Shown: positions 8,301-17,041 of the stretch, in pieces
Numbering within the stretch: the first letter of the stretch is position 1
Layout: each line of letters opens with the position of its first letter
Assembly (NCBI RefSeq): GCF_002234375.1
Contig: NZ_NMQV01000019.1
Span: forward strand, 1 to 64,000
Length of the DNA: 64,000 nucleotides
Direction of reading: 5' to 3'
Origin: Pseudomonas fluvialis
Lineage (GTDB): Bacteria; Pseudomonadota; Gammaproteobacteria; Pseudomonadales; Pseudomonadaceae
Program-made: the position numbers and the translations under genes
Notes under the pieces: model-generated
Seen by the model: the letters and a program-made list of their open reading frames with translations, nothing else
Database searches by the model: none
What the model was told of the DNA's origin: nothing

Positions 8301-8451
8301 CATGGCGCCGCTGCTTACCGACGGCTTCTTCCAGAGCATGGCCGTGGTGATCATGTTCGGCCTGGCGGCAGCCACCTTGCTGACCCTGGTGATCGTGCCG
8401 GTACTCTACACGCTGCTGTTCGGCATCCGCCCGCAGCCGGCGCCGCGCTGA
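5383..8451 (+). CDS. RND-family efflux permease
   Basis: A 1022-residue proton-driven inner-membrane pump with the usual 12-helix architecture and two large periplasmic loops. The N-terminal helix starts around residue 12. The TM4 motif reads LGMLVDNAIVVVEG, so position D403 is followed by Asn rather than the second Asp of AcrB-type pumps; TM10 keeps the Lys (LIKNGIVLVDE, about K929). The gene is coupled to the adaptor upstream. No outer-membrane factor gene follows, so the complex must borrow one encoded elsewhere. It belongs to the HAE-1-like branch rather than to metal pumps; which drugs or metabolites it exports is unknown. Confidence 0.92.
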   Translation: MDNLAGYFIQRRVTSWLVTLLLGLGGLIAFVELGRLEDPAFTLKTAIITVQYPGASPQQVEEEVTYPLENAIQQLPYIDKIRSISSNGLTQITVDVQNHYGPDDLPQIWDELRRKVNDLAPRLPPGVQTPVVNDDFGDVFGIWLNISGAGYSYQELRDLADLLRRELVLVEGIGKVSLNGTLQEEVQIEISRSKLTALGLPPEQVFGILQKQNVVSNAGSIRAGSEYIRLHPTGEFQDVAELERLLISEPGATQLIYLGDIAQVRRGYAEVPNNLYRYNGERALALGVAFAPKVNVVNAGQAVMQRLAELDALRPAGMHIDTFYNQAVEVDSSVRSFVLNFIASVVIVVGILLIFMGARSGLLIGLVLALTVLGSFIFMKLWGIELQRISLGALVIALGMLVDNAIVVVEGVLVGLQRGQSRLQAANAIVRQTALPLLGATVIAVLAFAPIGLSSDSTGEYCYSLFQVLLISLMLSWVTAITITPFFCSLLFKEQIAEGSAPHSDPYQGLMFVLYRRLLELCMRYRLLTLALLAGLLLAALLGFSQVRQSFFPPSNTPMFFIDLWLPQGSDIRATEQAVIEAEQVLLADPRIDRAVSTIGRGAMRFILTYDPEKSYANYAQILVRSHNQADILPLIEQLDGQLGSALPNVRLKFRQLMLGPGGGAKIEVRFSGADPDVLRQLGYQAEQILRGDPVASGVVHDWRNRTKVIRPQLDEAQARATGINKDDLDQTLLSNFSGMQVGLYRDGTRMLPIIARPPAEERLDASQINNLQLWSPALRAYIPVGQVVTRFETEWENPLVVRRNRHRTLTVMADPSIVSGETAPQMMARVQAPIEAIALPPGYRMEWGGEKENSSNAQGAVFGALPLGFLLMFIITVLLFDSFKQASVIWLTVPLALIGVTAGFLLTGIPFGFMALLGLLSLSGMLIKNGIVLVDEINLQLGSGKEPYACVVDAAISRVRPVAMAALTTILGMAPLLTDGFFQSMAVVIMFGLAAATLLTLVIVPVLYTLLFGIRPQPAPR

Positions 8452-8470
8452 GCCCAGGCGAGCCGGCCGG

Positions 8471-9130
8471 TCAGGCGCTGTCGTCGCGGTCGTTGATCAG
8501 CATCAGGCTGCGCGCCACGGCGATGGCGATGAACATGACCCCGGCCACCGCCTCGCTGACCGACAGCAGGCGCGCGGCGGGGGCCAGGGCATGGATGTCG
8601 CCATAGCCGAGGGTGGTCAGGGTCACCAGGCTGTAATAGACGAAGTCATTGATCTGCAACGGCCCATGCAGGCTGCGAAAGGCGTCCGGTTGCAGGCTGT
8701 TGATCAACTGATAGGCCATGGCATAGGCCAGCGCCAGCAACAGGTAGAGCGCCAGCAGGCCATAGATCAGCTCGCCGGTGACCGGGCGCTCATGGATGAC
8801 CCGGTTGAACAGCGAGGCCACCATGGCCAGGTAGAAGACCATCATGCCCACCCCCTGACCGAACAGCGGGTGCCATTGCAGTACCCGTTCCAGGACCAAC
8901 AGGGCCAGGCTGGCCAGCCCCAGCAAGCCGATCAGCCCGCGCAGGGTGCGCTTGTGACGCAGGGTATTCAGGCTGGCCAGGAGAACCAGCAACAAGCTGC
9001 CCCAGGCCAGCCACAGGGCCGGTTTGGGCCAGCCCAGCACCGCCGTCAGCAGTACGCTGGCAGCGAACAGCAGGCGCAGGCGATAGCGCAACAGCAGAGC
9101 GTTGAGCCACTGTGCGCCAGCCTGCAGCAC
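8471..9130 (-). CDS. Two-TM-domain potassium/ion channel family protein
   Basis: An integral membrane protein of about 219 residues with several hydrophobic helices. The C-terminal pore unit carries the selectivity filter TLGYGD, preceded by YYSLVTLT, and ends with one more helix, typical of small bacterial K+ channel (Ion_trans_2) proteins. No RCK/TrkA domain follows. The start is uncertain: GTG 9130 begins nine bases after the pdxH stop, whereas GTG 9166 would overlap pdxH by 28 bases. Either way it is the second gene of a pdxH operon. Ion specificity is inferred from the filter only. Confidence 0.85.
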   Translation of the reverse strand: MLQAGAQWLNALLLRYRLRLLFAASVLLTAVLGWPKPALWLAWGSLLLVLLASLNTLRHKRTLRGLIGLLGLASLALLVLERVLQWHPLFGQGVGMMVFYLAMVASLFNRVIHERPVTGELIYGLLALYLLLALAYAMAYQLINSLQPDAFRSLHGPLQINDFVYYSLVTLTTLGYGDIHALAPAARLLSVSEAVAGVMFIAIAVARSLMLINDRDDSA

Positions 9131-9138
9131 GGTCTGTC

Positions 9139-9786
9139 TCAGGGGGCCAGGCGTTCGCGCAACCACTGCCCGTCGTTCAGGCGGTAGTTGAGACGGTCAT
9201 GCAGGCGACTCGGCCGACCCTGCCAGAACTCCAGGCGATCGGGGAGCAGGCGATAGCCGCCCCAGTGCGGCGGACAGGGCGGTTCCTGGCCGGCAAAGCG
9301 TGCTTCGGTGACCGCCACCAGCTGCTGCAGGGCGCTGCGGTCGGCCACTACCCGGCTTTGCGGCGAGGCCCAGGCACCCAGGCGGCTACCCAGCGGGCGC
9401 TGTTGGTAGTAGGCCGCCGACTCTTCGCTGCTGAGCCGCTCGACCCGTCCTTCGATACGCACCTGACGCTCCAGGCCCGGCCAGAAGAAGGTCATCGCGG
9501 CAAAGGGGCGAGCCGCCAGCTGTTCGCCTTTGGCGCTCTCATAGTTGCCAAAGAAGGTGAAACCCTGCTCGTCGAGCCCCTTGAGCAGCAGCACGCGGCA
9601 ATGCGGGCGACCGTCAGCATCCACCGTAGCCAGGGTCATGGCATTCGCCTCGACCGGCGGCTGCTCGGTTTCCACGGCCTGGCTGAGCCACTGGCGGAAC
9701 AGTTTGAAGGGGTCCAGCGGTGCCTGCGATTCGCACAGGCCGTCGCGAGTGTAGTCACGGCGCATGTCACTGAGGGATTGTTGCAT
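9139..9786 (-). CDS. pdxH: Pyridoxamine/pyridoxine 5'-phosphate oxidase
   Basis: An FMN-dependent enzyme of vitamin B6 synthesis that oxidises pyridoxine or pyridoxamine 5'-phosphate to pyridoxal 5'-phosphate. The 215-residue length is standard. Family landmarks include [50 protein letters not shown], and the C-terminal [19 protein letters not shown]...RLHDR signature ending in LAP. The channel gene follows immediately on the same strand. Confidence 0.97.
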   Translation of the reverse strand: MQQSLSDMRRDYTRDGLCESQAPLDPFKLFRQWLSQAVETEQPPVEANAMTLATVDADGRPHCRVLLLKGLDEQGFTFFGNYESAKGEQLAARPFAAMTFFWPGLERQVRIEGRVERLSSEESAAYYQQRPLGSRLGAWASPQSRVVADRSALQQLVAVTEARFAGQEPPCPPHWGGYRLLPDRLEFWQGRPSRLHDRLNYRLNDGQWLRERLAP

Positions 9787-9868
9787 CGGGAAGTTCTCCT
9801 GTTACTGCGCTGACCATAGCGGCAATTTCACGACGCCCATTGACCGGCGACAAGGCCGCGGCAATCAC

Positions 9869-10579
9869 TCAGGGCTGGCTGGTGGTTTTGCTCTTGGCCT
9901 TGGCCTTGGCCTTGCTAGCGCTCTTGGCCGGCAGATCGGCGCTGGCCAGTTGCGGGGCAGCCGGCTGCGGCTGGCTGAAGTAGGCCAGGCGCTCTTCCAG
10001 GGTGTGCCGCGGCGTCACGATCATGTCCACGCGGCGGTTGAGCTTGCGCCCGGCCAGGCTGTCGTTGGCGGCACGCGGCATCAGCGAGCCCAGGCCTTTC
10101 AAGGACAGGCGGTCACGCTGGAAGCCGGTCAGGCGGAAGATCGAGGCCACGGCCTGGGCCCGCTGGCCACTCAGTTCGTCGTTGTGCTTGGCATTGCCGC
10201 TGCTGTCGGCATGGCCAAGGATCAGCACGGCAGCCTCGGGGTCCTTTTCCAGCTCCTTGGCCAGGCGGGTCAGCGGCGCCAGGCTGGCTGGCACCAGCAT
10301 ATGCGGGCGGTCCGGGTTGAAGGTGCTGTCGGCCGGCGCGGTGACGATCAGTACATGGGCTTCACGGCGCACCTCGAATGCGCTGTCCTGGACGGCGGCT
10401 TGCAGGCGCGGCTGGTGCTCGTCGAGCCAGCGTTGCAGGCGGGCCTGCTCGGCCTCCTGCTGGCTGTGCAAGTCGGTGGCCGGGGCCTTGCGCTTGGCCG
10501 TGGGGGCCTGGGCTTTTTCCGTGGCACAACCCGCCAGGGTGACGCTGGCCAGCAGCAGGACAAGCAGGGAATGACGCAT
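9869..10579 (-). CDS. OmpA-family lipoprotein
   Basis: A 236-residue outer-membrane-type lipoprotein: signal peptide with lipobox LAGC near residue 18, then a Lys/Ala/Gln-rich linker, then an OmpA-like peptidoglycan-binding domain with the GHADSSGN, LSGQRAQAV and LNRRVDMIV motifs. It probably anchors the outer membrane to peptidoglycan. ATG 10579 is preferred because it starts the signal peptide directly and has GGAG upstream; an in-frame ATG at 10615 would add 12 residues. The C-terminus is a low-complexity Lys/Ala/Ser tail (SASKAKAKAKSKTTS). Confidence 0.9.
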   Translation of the reverse strand: MRHSLLVLLLASVTLAGCATEKAQAPTAKRKAPATDLHSQQEAEQARLQRWLDEHQPRLQAAVQDSAFEVRREAHVLIVTAPADSTFNPDRPHMLVPASLAPLTRLAKELEKDPEAAVLILGHADSSGNAKHNDELSGQRAQAVASIFRLTGFQRDRLSLKGLGSLMPRAANDSLAGRKLNRRVDMIVTPRHTLEERLAYFSQPQPAAPQLASADLPAKSASKAKAKAKSKTTSQP

Positions 10580-10651
10580 GGGGGTGACGCTCCGCAAGGC
10601 AAGGAATGAGCGCATTCTAGAAGGATGCGCGACGCAGGGCGAGAGGCCGTG

Positions 10652-11797
10652 TCACAGGCATGCGCCGAGTACCCGGGCCAGTTGCTGGGCGCGCGGGTCC
10701 ATCAGCACGTAGGGGCCCAGTGTGTTGGTGACAAAAGCGAAGCTCAGGCCGCGCTGCGGATCGGCAAAGCCCACCGAACCGCCCGCCCCCGGATGCCCGA
10801 AGGCCTGGCTGCCCAGCCCATAGGTGGCATTGGCCAGCGCCGGTTGGTCGAGCATGCAACCCAGGCCAAAGCGCGTGGGCGTGAGCAGGGTGCGGTCTGC
10901 GTCGCAGGCGTGCTCGCGGGTCATTTCGTTGAGCAGCTCGGCGCACAGCAACTGGCCGTCCAGCAGTGCGTGGTAGAACCCGGCCAGCGAGCGGGCATTG
11001 CCATGGCCGTTGGCCGCCGGTTGCTGCATGCGCCGCCACTCGTCGCGGTTGGTACTGGTAAGGATCGACGGCGGGTTGCAGAAGGCCCGCGTGGTCATTG
11101 CCTGTGGCTGGCTCATCATGCACTGCAACAGACGTTGCGCGGCGGCATCACCCAGGTCGCCCTTGCCACGGGCGATGTGCGCCACCCGGTGAAACTCGCT
11201 GTCGGCCAGGCCGACGTGGAAATCCAGGCCGAGCGGCTGGCAGATACGCGCGGCGATCAGCTCGCCCGGGGGCTGTCCGGTCACCCGGCGCAGCAGTTCG
11301 CCAACCAGCCAGCCGTAGGTGATCGGCGCGTAGCCATGGCCGTCGCCGGGCGTCCACCAGGGCTGCTCGGCGGCTAGCGCGGCACACATCTGCGCCCAGT
11401 CGTAGAGTGCCTCGGCCGGCAGGTTGGCACGAATCGCCGGCAGGCCGGCCTGGTGGCAGAGCAGTTGGCGCACGCTGATCTGTGCCTTGCCGGCGGCAGC
11501 AAACTCCGGCCAGTAGCGCGCCACTGGCGCATCCAGCTCCAGCTTGCCTTCACCGACCAGTTGCAACACCACCACGGCGGCAAACGGTTTGGTGCAGGAG
11601 AACAGGTTAAGCAGCGTGTCGCTGTGCCAGGCCTGCTGTCCGTCGCGGTCGGCCACGCCGCCCCACAGGTCGACCACCGTTTCGCCCTCAACCTGCACGC
11701 ACAACGCCGCGCCACGTTGCTGGGGGTTGTCGAACAGCGCGGCAAAAGCGTCGCGCAATGTTTCAAAACGCAGATCGAAATAACCCTGAACGTGCAC
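10652..11797 (-). CDS. Beta-lactamase-fold serine hydrolase (EstB-like esterase)
   Basis: A 381-residue class C beta-lactamase-like hydrolase. The SxxK nucleophile motif is SCTK and the Tyr motif is in YAPITYGWL; the C-terminal FGHPGAGGS stands in for the KTG-like box. Such proteins usually act as esterases on small esters rather than as antibiotic resistance enzymes. The GTG at 11797 is chosen because GGGGAG lies 7 bases upstream and it starts at the conserved QGYFDLRFE; the longer frame to 11917 adds a Cys-rich non-conserved extension. Confidence 0.88.
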   Translation of the reverse strand: MHVQGYFDLRFETLRDAFAALFDNPQQRGAALCVQVEGETVVDLWGGVADRDGQQAWHSDTLLNLFSCTKPFAAVVVLQLVGEGKLELDAPVARYWPEFAAAGKAQISVRQLLCHQAGLPAIRANLPAEALYDWAQMCAALAAEQPWWTPGDGHGYAPITYGWLVGELLRRVTGQPPGELIAARICQPLGLDFHVGLADSEFHRVAHIARGKGDLGDAAAQRLLQCMMSQPQAMTTRAFCNPPSILTSTNRDEWRRMQQPAANGHGNARSLAGFYHALLDGQLLCAELLNEMTREHACDADRTLLTPTRFGLGCMLDQPALANATYGLGSQAFGHPGAGGSVGFADPQRGLSFAFVTNTLGPYVLMDPRAQQLARVLGACL

Positions 11798-11970
11798 GCG
11801 GCAACTCCCCGGCTGGTCGGCAAAGCCGCCATGGTGCCGCGCCGTTGCCGGCTTGTACACCGCCTGGCGGCAAGCCGCCGTGCAACATTCGTACATGCCT
11901 TGGCAGCTGACAAGCACGGCTTTTTTTGTTGAGTTTTAAAAACACCCTGACCTGGAAAACACCCCTGACG

Positions 11971-14682
11971 ATGCTGCAAGCACTGTTGCTGTTACTGCTC
12001 GCCGCCCTGCTGGCACCGGCGCTGACCCGCCTGCTGCCCCGGCACGCCGGGGCGTGCCTGGCGCTGCTGCCGCTGGGCATTTTCCTTTGGCTGCTGAGCC
12101 ACATGGGCAGCATTGCCGACGGTCAGGTCCTCGAGCAGCGGGTGAGCTGGATAGCGGCGCTACAGATTGCCGTGCACCTGCGTCTGGACGGCCTGAGCCT
12201 GCTGTTCGGCCTGCTGATCAGCGGTATCGGCAGCCTGATCGTGCTGTATGCCGCCGGCTACCTGGAGCAGCACCGCCAGCTGGGACGCTTCTATGCCTAT
12301 CTGCTGCTGTTCATGCTGGCCATGCTCGGCCTGGTGCTGGCCGATGACCTGATCCTGCTGTTCGTGTTCTGGGAACTGACCAGCGTTGCTTCCTTCCTGC
12401 TCATCGGCTTCCAGCATGACAAGCCTGAGGCGCGCCGCGCCGCTTTGCAGGCGCTGCTGATTACCGGCGGTGGCGGCCTGGCGTTACTGGCCGGCCTGCT
12501 CCTGCTCGGCGGCGTGGCGCAGACCTGGCAGATCTCCAGCCTCGACGCAGCCCAGGTGCAGGGCCATGCGCTGTTCCCGGCCATCATGCTGCTGGTGCTG
12601 CTGGGCTGCTTCAGTAAATCCGCACAACTGCCCTTCCATCTCTGGCTGCCCAATGCGATGAATGCGCCGACTCCGGTGTCGGCCTTCCTGCACTCGGCCA
12701 CCATGGTCAAGGCCGGGGTCTTCCTGCTCGCCCGGCTCAACCCCAGCCTGGGCGGCTCGCTGGGCTGGAGCAGCCTGCTGATTGCCTTCGGCGCTGCCAC
12801 GGCGCTGCTCGGCGCCTTGCTGGCGATTCGCCAGACCGACCTGAAACGTCTGCTGGCGTACACCACGGTGGCGGTGCTCGGCCAGTTGACCATGCTGATC
12901 GGCAGCAATACGCCTTATGGCCTGCAGGCGTTCGTCCTTTATCTGGTTGCCCACTCGCTGTACAAGGCGGCCCTGTTCATGGCGGTGGGCGCCATCGACC
13001 ATGCCACCGGCACCCGTGAATATCCGCGGCTGGGCGGCCTGTGGCGGTTCATGCCACTGACCGGCTGCGCGGTGGCCCTGGCGGCGTTCTCGAATGCCGG
13101 GTTGCCACCGTTCTTCGGCTTCATCGCCAAGGAGTTCAAGTACAGCGGGCTGCTCGAACTGGGCCTGGTCGGCGGGCTGATCACCACGGTGATGATCCTC
13201 ACCAACGCCCTGCTGTTCGCCGCTGCCGGGCTGGTCTTCGTCAAGAGCTTCCTCGGCCCGCCGGGTGCCTATCCGCGCCAGCCCCACGAAGTCAGCCTGC
13301 CACTCTGGCTCGGCCCGCTGTTGCTGGCGCTCGGTGGTTTCCTGCTCGGTGCGTGGAACAGCTGGCCGGAAACCTGGCTGGTCAACACCGCGGTACAGAA
13401 CATTGCCAGCGGCCCGGTGGATGTCAGCCTGTACCTGTGGGGCGGTTTCACCCCGGCCTTGCTCGCCAGCCTGCTGACCATCAGCCTGGGGCTGGCCTTC
13501 TACCTGCGCCGCGATCTGCTGCTCAAGCTGCTCGGGCGTCTGCAGTGGTTCTGGCAATTCAGTGGCGACCTGCTCTGGGACCGCCTGCTGAAACGCGTCT
13601 TCGCCGTGGCCGCGCTCACCGCCAGCGCCTTCCAGCATGGCTCGCTCCGCCAGCATCTGGCCCTGCTGGCGCTGTGCATCAGCCTGTTGCTGGGCATCGG
13701 GATCACTTGGCTGGGCTGGCCACTGGCGCCATTCGACCTGCACCAGGCCAGCCTGCCGGCACTGCTGGCCGCCAGCCTGAGCCTGCTTGGCGCGCTGGGC
13801 GCGGCCTGGTTGCCGGGTCGTCTGAGCCTGGTGGCGGCCCTCGGCCTGAGCGGGCTGGGCCTGACGCTGCTGTTCTTCCTGATGCAGGCGCCGGACGTGG
13901 CGATGACCATGCTCATGGTGGAAAGCCTCGGCGTGGTGCTGCTGGCCCTGATCTACCGGCGCATGCCCCGCGTGGCGCCACAGGGCCGCGGCCTAGCCTG
14001 GCCACGCGCCCTGCTGGCCGGCCTGTTTGGCCTGAGCATCGGCCTGGCCTTGCTGGTCAGCAGCGCCGCGCCGCTGCCCGGCGACCTGGCACAGTGGTAT
14101 CTGGCCAACAGCTACGGCCAGGGCCACGGTGCCAATGTGGTCAATGTGATTCTGGTGGACTTCCGCGCCTTCGACACCCTGGGGGAAATCGTCGTGGTGG
14201 CGCTGGCCATGCTGGCCGCTGCCAGCCTGCTCGGGCGTACCCCGGCCAAGCTCGGCACGGGTGATCCGGTGTTTGCCTCCAGCCTGTTGCTGGAAGGCCT
14301 CAAACCCCTGGTCTGGCTGCTCCTCGGTGCCTCGTTGCTGCTCCTCTGGCGCGGCCACAACCTGCCCGGCGGCGGGTTTATCGGCGGCCTGACGGCGGCG
14401 GCCGGCTGTGTGCTGCTGGTGCTGATGCACGGCCCGGCAAGCGCCGAACGCCTGCTTCGCCTGCGCCCACGCACGTTGATGGGGATTGGCCTGGCGGTGG
14501 CCCTGCTGGCCGCCAGCCTGGGCCTGCTCGGCGGCGGCGCGTTCTTCCAGGCGCACTGGCTGTGGCTCGGCGAACTACCGCTGGGTACGCCCCTACTGTT
14601 CGACCTGGGCGTGTACCTGTGTGTATTCGGCGCCAGCCTGCACCTGTTTCAGCGCCTGACTGCCGAGGAGCATGCCGCATGA
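11971..14682 (+). CDS. mrpA: Mrp/Sha Na+(K+)/H+ antiporter subunit A (A/B type)
   Basis: A 903-residue polytopic subunit, homologous to the NuoL/ND5 family. The conserved core includes HLWLPNAMNAPTPVSAFLHSATMVKAG and the KRLLAYTTV region. The C-terminal third continues with the DUF4040/MrpB-like part (ending near HLFQRL), so no separate mrpB is needed. ATG 11971 starts the first helix; a TTG at 11926 in frame is less likely. It opens a six-gene operon in which almost every stop overlaps the next start (ATGA). The Mrp complex exports Na+ or K+ in exchange for protons and supports salt and alkaline tolerance. Confidence 0.94.
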   Translation: MLQALLLLLLAALLAPALTRLLPRHAGACLALLPLGIFLWLLSHMGSIADGQVLEQRVSWIAALQIAVHLRLDGLSLLFGLLISGIGSLIVLYAAGYLEQHRQLGRFYAYLLLFMLAMLGLVLADDLILLFVFWELTSVASFLLIGFQHDKPEARRAALQALLITGGGGLALLAGLLLLGGVAQTWQISSLDAAQVQGHALFPAIMLLVLLGCFSKSAQLPFHLWLPNAMNAPTPVSAFLHSATMVKAGVFLLARLNPSLGGSLGWSSLLIAFGAATALLGALLAIRQTDLKRLLAYTTVAVLGQLTMLIGSNTPYGLQAFVLYLVAHSLYKAALFMAVGAIDHATGTREYPRLGGLWRFMPLTGCAVALAAFSNAGLPPFFGFIAKEFKYSGLLELGLVGGLITTVMILTNALLFAAAGLVFVKSFLGPPGAYPRQPHEVSLPLWLGPLLLALGGFLLGAWNSWPETWLVNTAVQNIASGPVDVSLYLWGGFTPALLASLLTISLGLAFYLRRDLLLKLLGRLQWFWQFSGDLLWDRLLKRVFAVAALTASAFQHGSLRQHLALLALCISLLLGIGITWLGWPLAPFDLHQASLPALLAASLSLLGALGAAWLPGRLSLVAALGLSGLGLTLLFFLMQAPDVAMTMLMVESLGVVLLALIYRRMPRVAPQGRGLAWPRALLAGLFGLSIGLALLVSSAAPLPGDLAQWYLANSYGQGHGANVVNVILVDFRAFDTLGEIVVVALAMLAAASLLGRTPAKLGTGDPVFASSLLLEGLKPLVWLLLGASLLLLWRGHNLPGGGFIGGLTAAAGCVLLVLMHGPASAERLLRLRPRTLMGIGLAVALLAASLGLLGGGAFFQAHWLWLGELPLGTPLLFDLGVYLCVFGASLHLFQRLTAEEHAA

Positions 14683-15068
14683 TCTGGCTCACCGCACTGA
14701 CCGTCGCCGGGCTGGCCGCACTGGGCCTGTGGATGCTCCTCGACCGCAATCTCAAGCGCGTGGTGCTGGGCATCGCGGTGCTGGGCAATGCCATCAACCT
14801 GGCGGTGTTCGCCGCCGGCCGCCTGGGCGCCGAACAGGCCGCCTTCACCCCGGCCGGCCAGGTGCCGCTGGCCGCCGCCAATCCGCTGCCGCAGGCGCTG
14901 GTGTTGACCGCCATCGTCATCGGCTTTGCCCTGTTCGCCTTTGCCCTGGCGCTGCTCAAGCGCAGCCGTGACTTGCACGGCGACCGGGAAACCGACCACG
15001 TCAGCGCCGTCACCGAGGAACCCGCCCCGGATCTGCGCCAGGGCCCGGACCGGGAGGGCCAGGCATGA
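14679..15068 (+). CDS. mrpC: Mrp antiporter subunit C
   Basis: A 129-residue, three-helix subunit related to NuoK. The family signature VVLGIAVLGNAINLAVF is visible, followed by LPQALVLTAIVIGFALFAFAL. The ATG at 14679 overlaps the mrpA stop by four bases (ATGA). The hydrophilic C-terminus ends in an acidic tail, and its TGA overlaps the mrpD start. Confidence 0.94.
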   Translation: MIWLTALTVAGLAALGLWMLLDRNLKRVVLGIAVLGNAINLAVFAAGRLGAEQAAFTPAGQVPLAAANPLPQALVLTAIVIGFALFAFALALLKRSRDLHGDRETDHVSAVTEEPAPDLRQGPDREGQA

Positions 15069-16561
15069 AGGCGCTACTGCTGATCAGCCCTGTGCTGTTG
15101 CCGCTGCTGACCCTGGTGGCGTGCATCCTGCTGCGTCGCCAGGGCGCCTGGGTGATCCGCGCCAGCCTGCTGGGCAGTGTGCTGCTGCTCGGCTGCGCCG
15201 GGGTGCTGCTCTGGCAGGCCGCGCAGGGCCAGGTGCTCAGTGCGCAGATGGGCGGCTGGCAGGCGCCGTACGGCATCAGCCTGGTGATCGACCGGCTGGC
15301 CGCTGCACTGATCGCCATCAGCGCGCTGATCGGCCTGGCCACCCTGCTCTACGGCCTCACCCACCACGGCCACGGGCGCCTGGAGCGGCATTTCCACCTG
15401 TTCGTGCATGGCCTGATGGCGGGCATCTGCGGTGCCTTCATCACCGCCGACCTGTTCAACCTATATGTGTGGTTCGAGGTACTGCTGATCGCCTCGTTTG
15501 CCCTTATTTCGCTGGGTGGCGGCCCACGCCGGCTGGCCGGCAGCCTGACTTACGTGGCGCTCAACCTGCTGGCCACCCTGGTCTTCTTGCTGGCCGCCGG
15601 CCTGCTGTATGGCAGCGCCGGCACGCTCAACATGGGTGAACTGGCCGTGCAGTTCCGCAGCGGCCAGGCCAGCGCCGGCGCCGAACTGGCGGTGCTGCTG
15701 ATGCTCCTGGCGTTTGCCATCAAGGCCGCGCTGTTCCCGGTATTCGGCTGGTTGCCGGCCACCTACCACGTGGCCTGGACGCCGATCTCCGCGCTGTTCG
15801 CCGGCTTGCTCACCAAGGTTGGCGTGTACGCGCTGATCCGTCTGGTCACCCTGCTCTGGCCGGAACCTGGCGCGCTGCACCAGGTGCTGCTGTGGCTGGC
15901 CTGCGCCAGCATGCTGGTCGGCGTGCTGGGTGCCGCGGCACAAACCGAGGTGCGGCGCATCCTGTCCTTCCATGTGGTCAGCCAGGTCGGCTACATGGTC
16001 CTCGGCCTGGCCCTGGCCAGCCCGCTGGCGCTGGCCGGCGCGGTGTTCTACCTGATCCATCACATCGTGGTGAAAGCCAACCTGTTCTTCATCGGCGGCC
16101 TGGCTGCCCTGTTGTGTGGTTCCGAGCGACTGGCTGCGATGGGCGGGCTGTATGCCCGCGCCCCCTGGCTGGCCCTGCTGTTTGCCATCCCGGCCCTATC
16201 CCTGGCGGGTATTCCGCCACTGTCTGGCTTCTGGGCGAAGTTCCTGCTGGTCAAGGCCAGCCTCGACCTCGCCGCCTGGACAGCCGCTGCCGTGGCCCTG
16301 CTCACCGGTGTGTTCACCCTGCTGTCGATGAGCAAGATCTGGAACGAAGCTTTCCTCAAGCCGCACCCGGAAGGCGAGGCAGCGCTGGGCAACAGCGCCG
16401 GCCTGCGCCTGGCGCTGGCCTGCATTGCCGTGCTGGCCGGCCTGACCCTGCTGATCGGCCTGGCCGCCGGGCCGGTACTCGACTACGCACAGGCCAGCGC
16501 CAGCCAACTGCTCAGCGGCGAAGCCCACCTGGCGCTGCTCGCGCCACCTGCGGGAGACTGA
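15065..16561 (+). CDS. mrpD: Mrp antiporter subunit D
   Basis: A 498-residue membrane subunit of the NuoM/NuoN type. Motifs include LYVWFEVLLIASFALI, FAIKAALFPVFGWLPATYHVAWTP (proton-path Lys) and the VLGAAAQTEVRRILSFH region with the helix-breaking segment. It is coupled by a four-base overlap to mrpC. With MrpA it forms the two antiporter-like modules of the complex. Confidence 0.95.
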   Translation: MKALLLISPVLLPLLTLVACILLRRQGAWVIRASLLGSVLLLGCAGVLLWQAAQGQVLSAQMGGWQAPYGISLVIDRLAAALIAISALIGLATLLYGLTHHGHGRLERHFHLFVHGLMAGICGAFITADLFNLYVWFEVLLIASFALISLGGGPRRLAGSLTYVALNLLATLVFLLAAGLLYGSAGTLNMGELAVQFRSGQASAGAELAVLLMLLAFAIKAALFPVFGWLPATYHVAWTPISALFAGLLTKVGVYALIRLVTLLWPEPGALHQVLLWLACASMLVGVLGAAAQTEVRRILSFHVVSQVGYMVLGLALASPLALAGAVFYLIHHIVVKANLFFIGGLAALLCGSERLAAMGGLYARAPWLALLFAIPALSLAGIPPLSGFWAKFLLVKASLDLAAWTAAAVALLTGVFTLLSMSKIWNEAFLKPHPEGEAALGNSAGLRLALACIAVLAGLTLLIGLAAGPVLDYAQASASQLLSGEAHLALLAPPAGD

Positions 16562-16564
16562 AGC

Positions 16565-17041
16565 ATGCGTGTGTATCTGTTCTGCCTGCTGCTGGCCAGC
16601 CTGTGGCTGCCCTATCCGGCCCTGCTCAGTGTGCTGGCCATGCACCTGCTGCTACGCCTGCTCGGCTTGCTGCTGCCTGCGGCACGCCACCTGGCCTGGC
16701 GGGCCGAGCAGGCCCTGGGGTTTGTCGGCTGGTATGCCGGCCAGCTGCTGATTGCCAGCCTGCAGGTAGCCTGGCTAGCGCTGAGCCGGCCCGCGCAGGT
16801 GGCGCCAGCCATCGTTGCCGTGCAGCTGGCGGTGGATAACCCCCGGCAGGCCACACTGATCGCCGCGTTGCTGACCCTCACGCCCGGCAGCCTGGCCCTG
16901 GACTATCGTCCCGGACAGCGCTGCCTGTTCCTGCACCTGCTCGACTGCCGGCAGGCCGAGCAGGCCCAGCAGGCGGTCGATGCCCTGCAGACACGCCTGC
17001 TCGGCTGGCTACGCCGGCACCCTGCGGAGATAAGCCAATGA
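16565..17041 (+). CDS. mrpE: Mrp antiporter subunit E
   Basis: A 158-residue subunit with N-terminal helices and a soluble C-terminal half. The conserved TLIAALLTLTPGSLALDY segment is the MrpE signature. It starts 3 bases after the mrpD stop and overlaps mrpF by four bases. The protein supports assembly or stability of the complex. Confidence 0.93.
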   Translation: MRVYLFCLLLASLWLPYPALLSVLAMHLLLRLLGLLLPAARHLAWRAEQALGFVGWYAGQLLIASLQVAWLALSRPAQVAPAIVAVQLAVDNPRQATLIAALLTLTPGSLALDYRPGQRCLFLHLLDCRQAEQAQQAVDALQTRLLGWLRRHPAEISQ

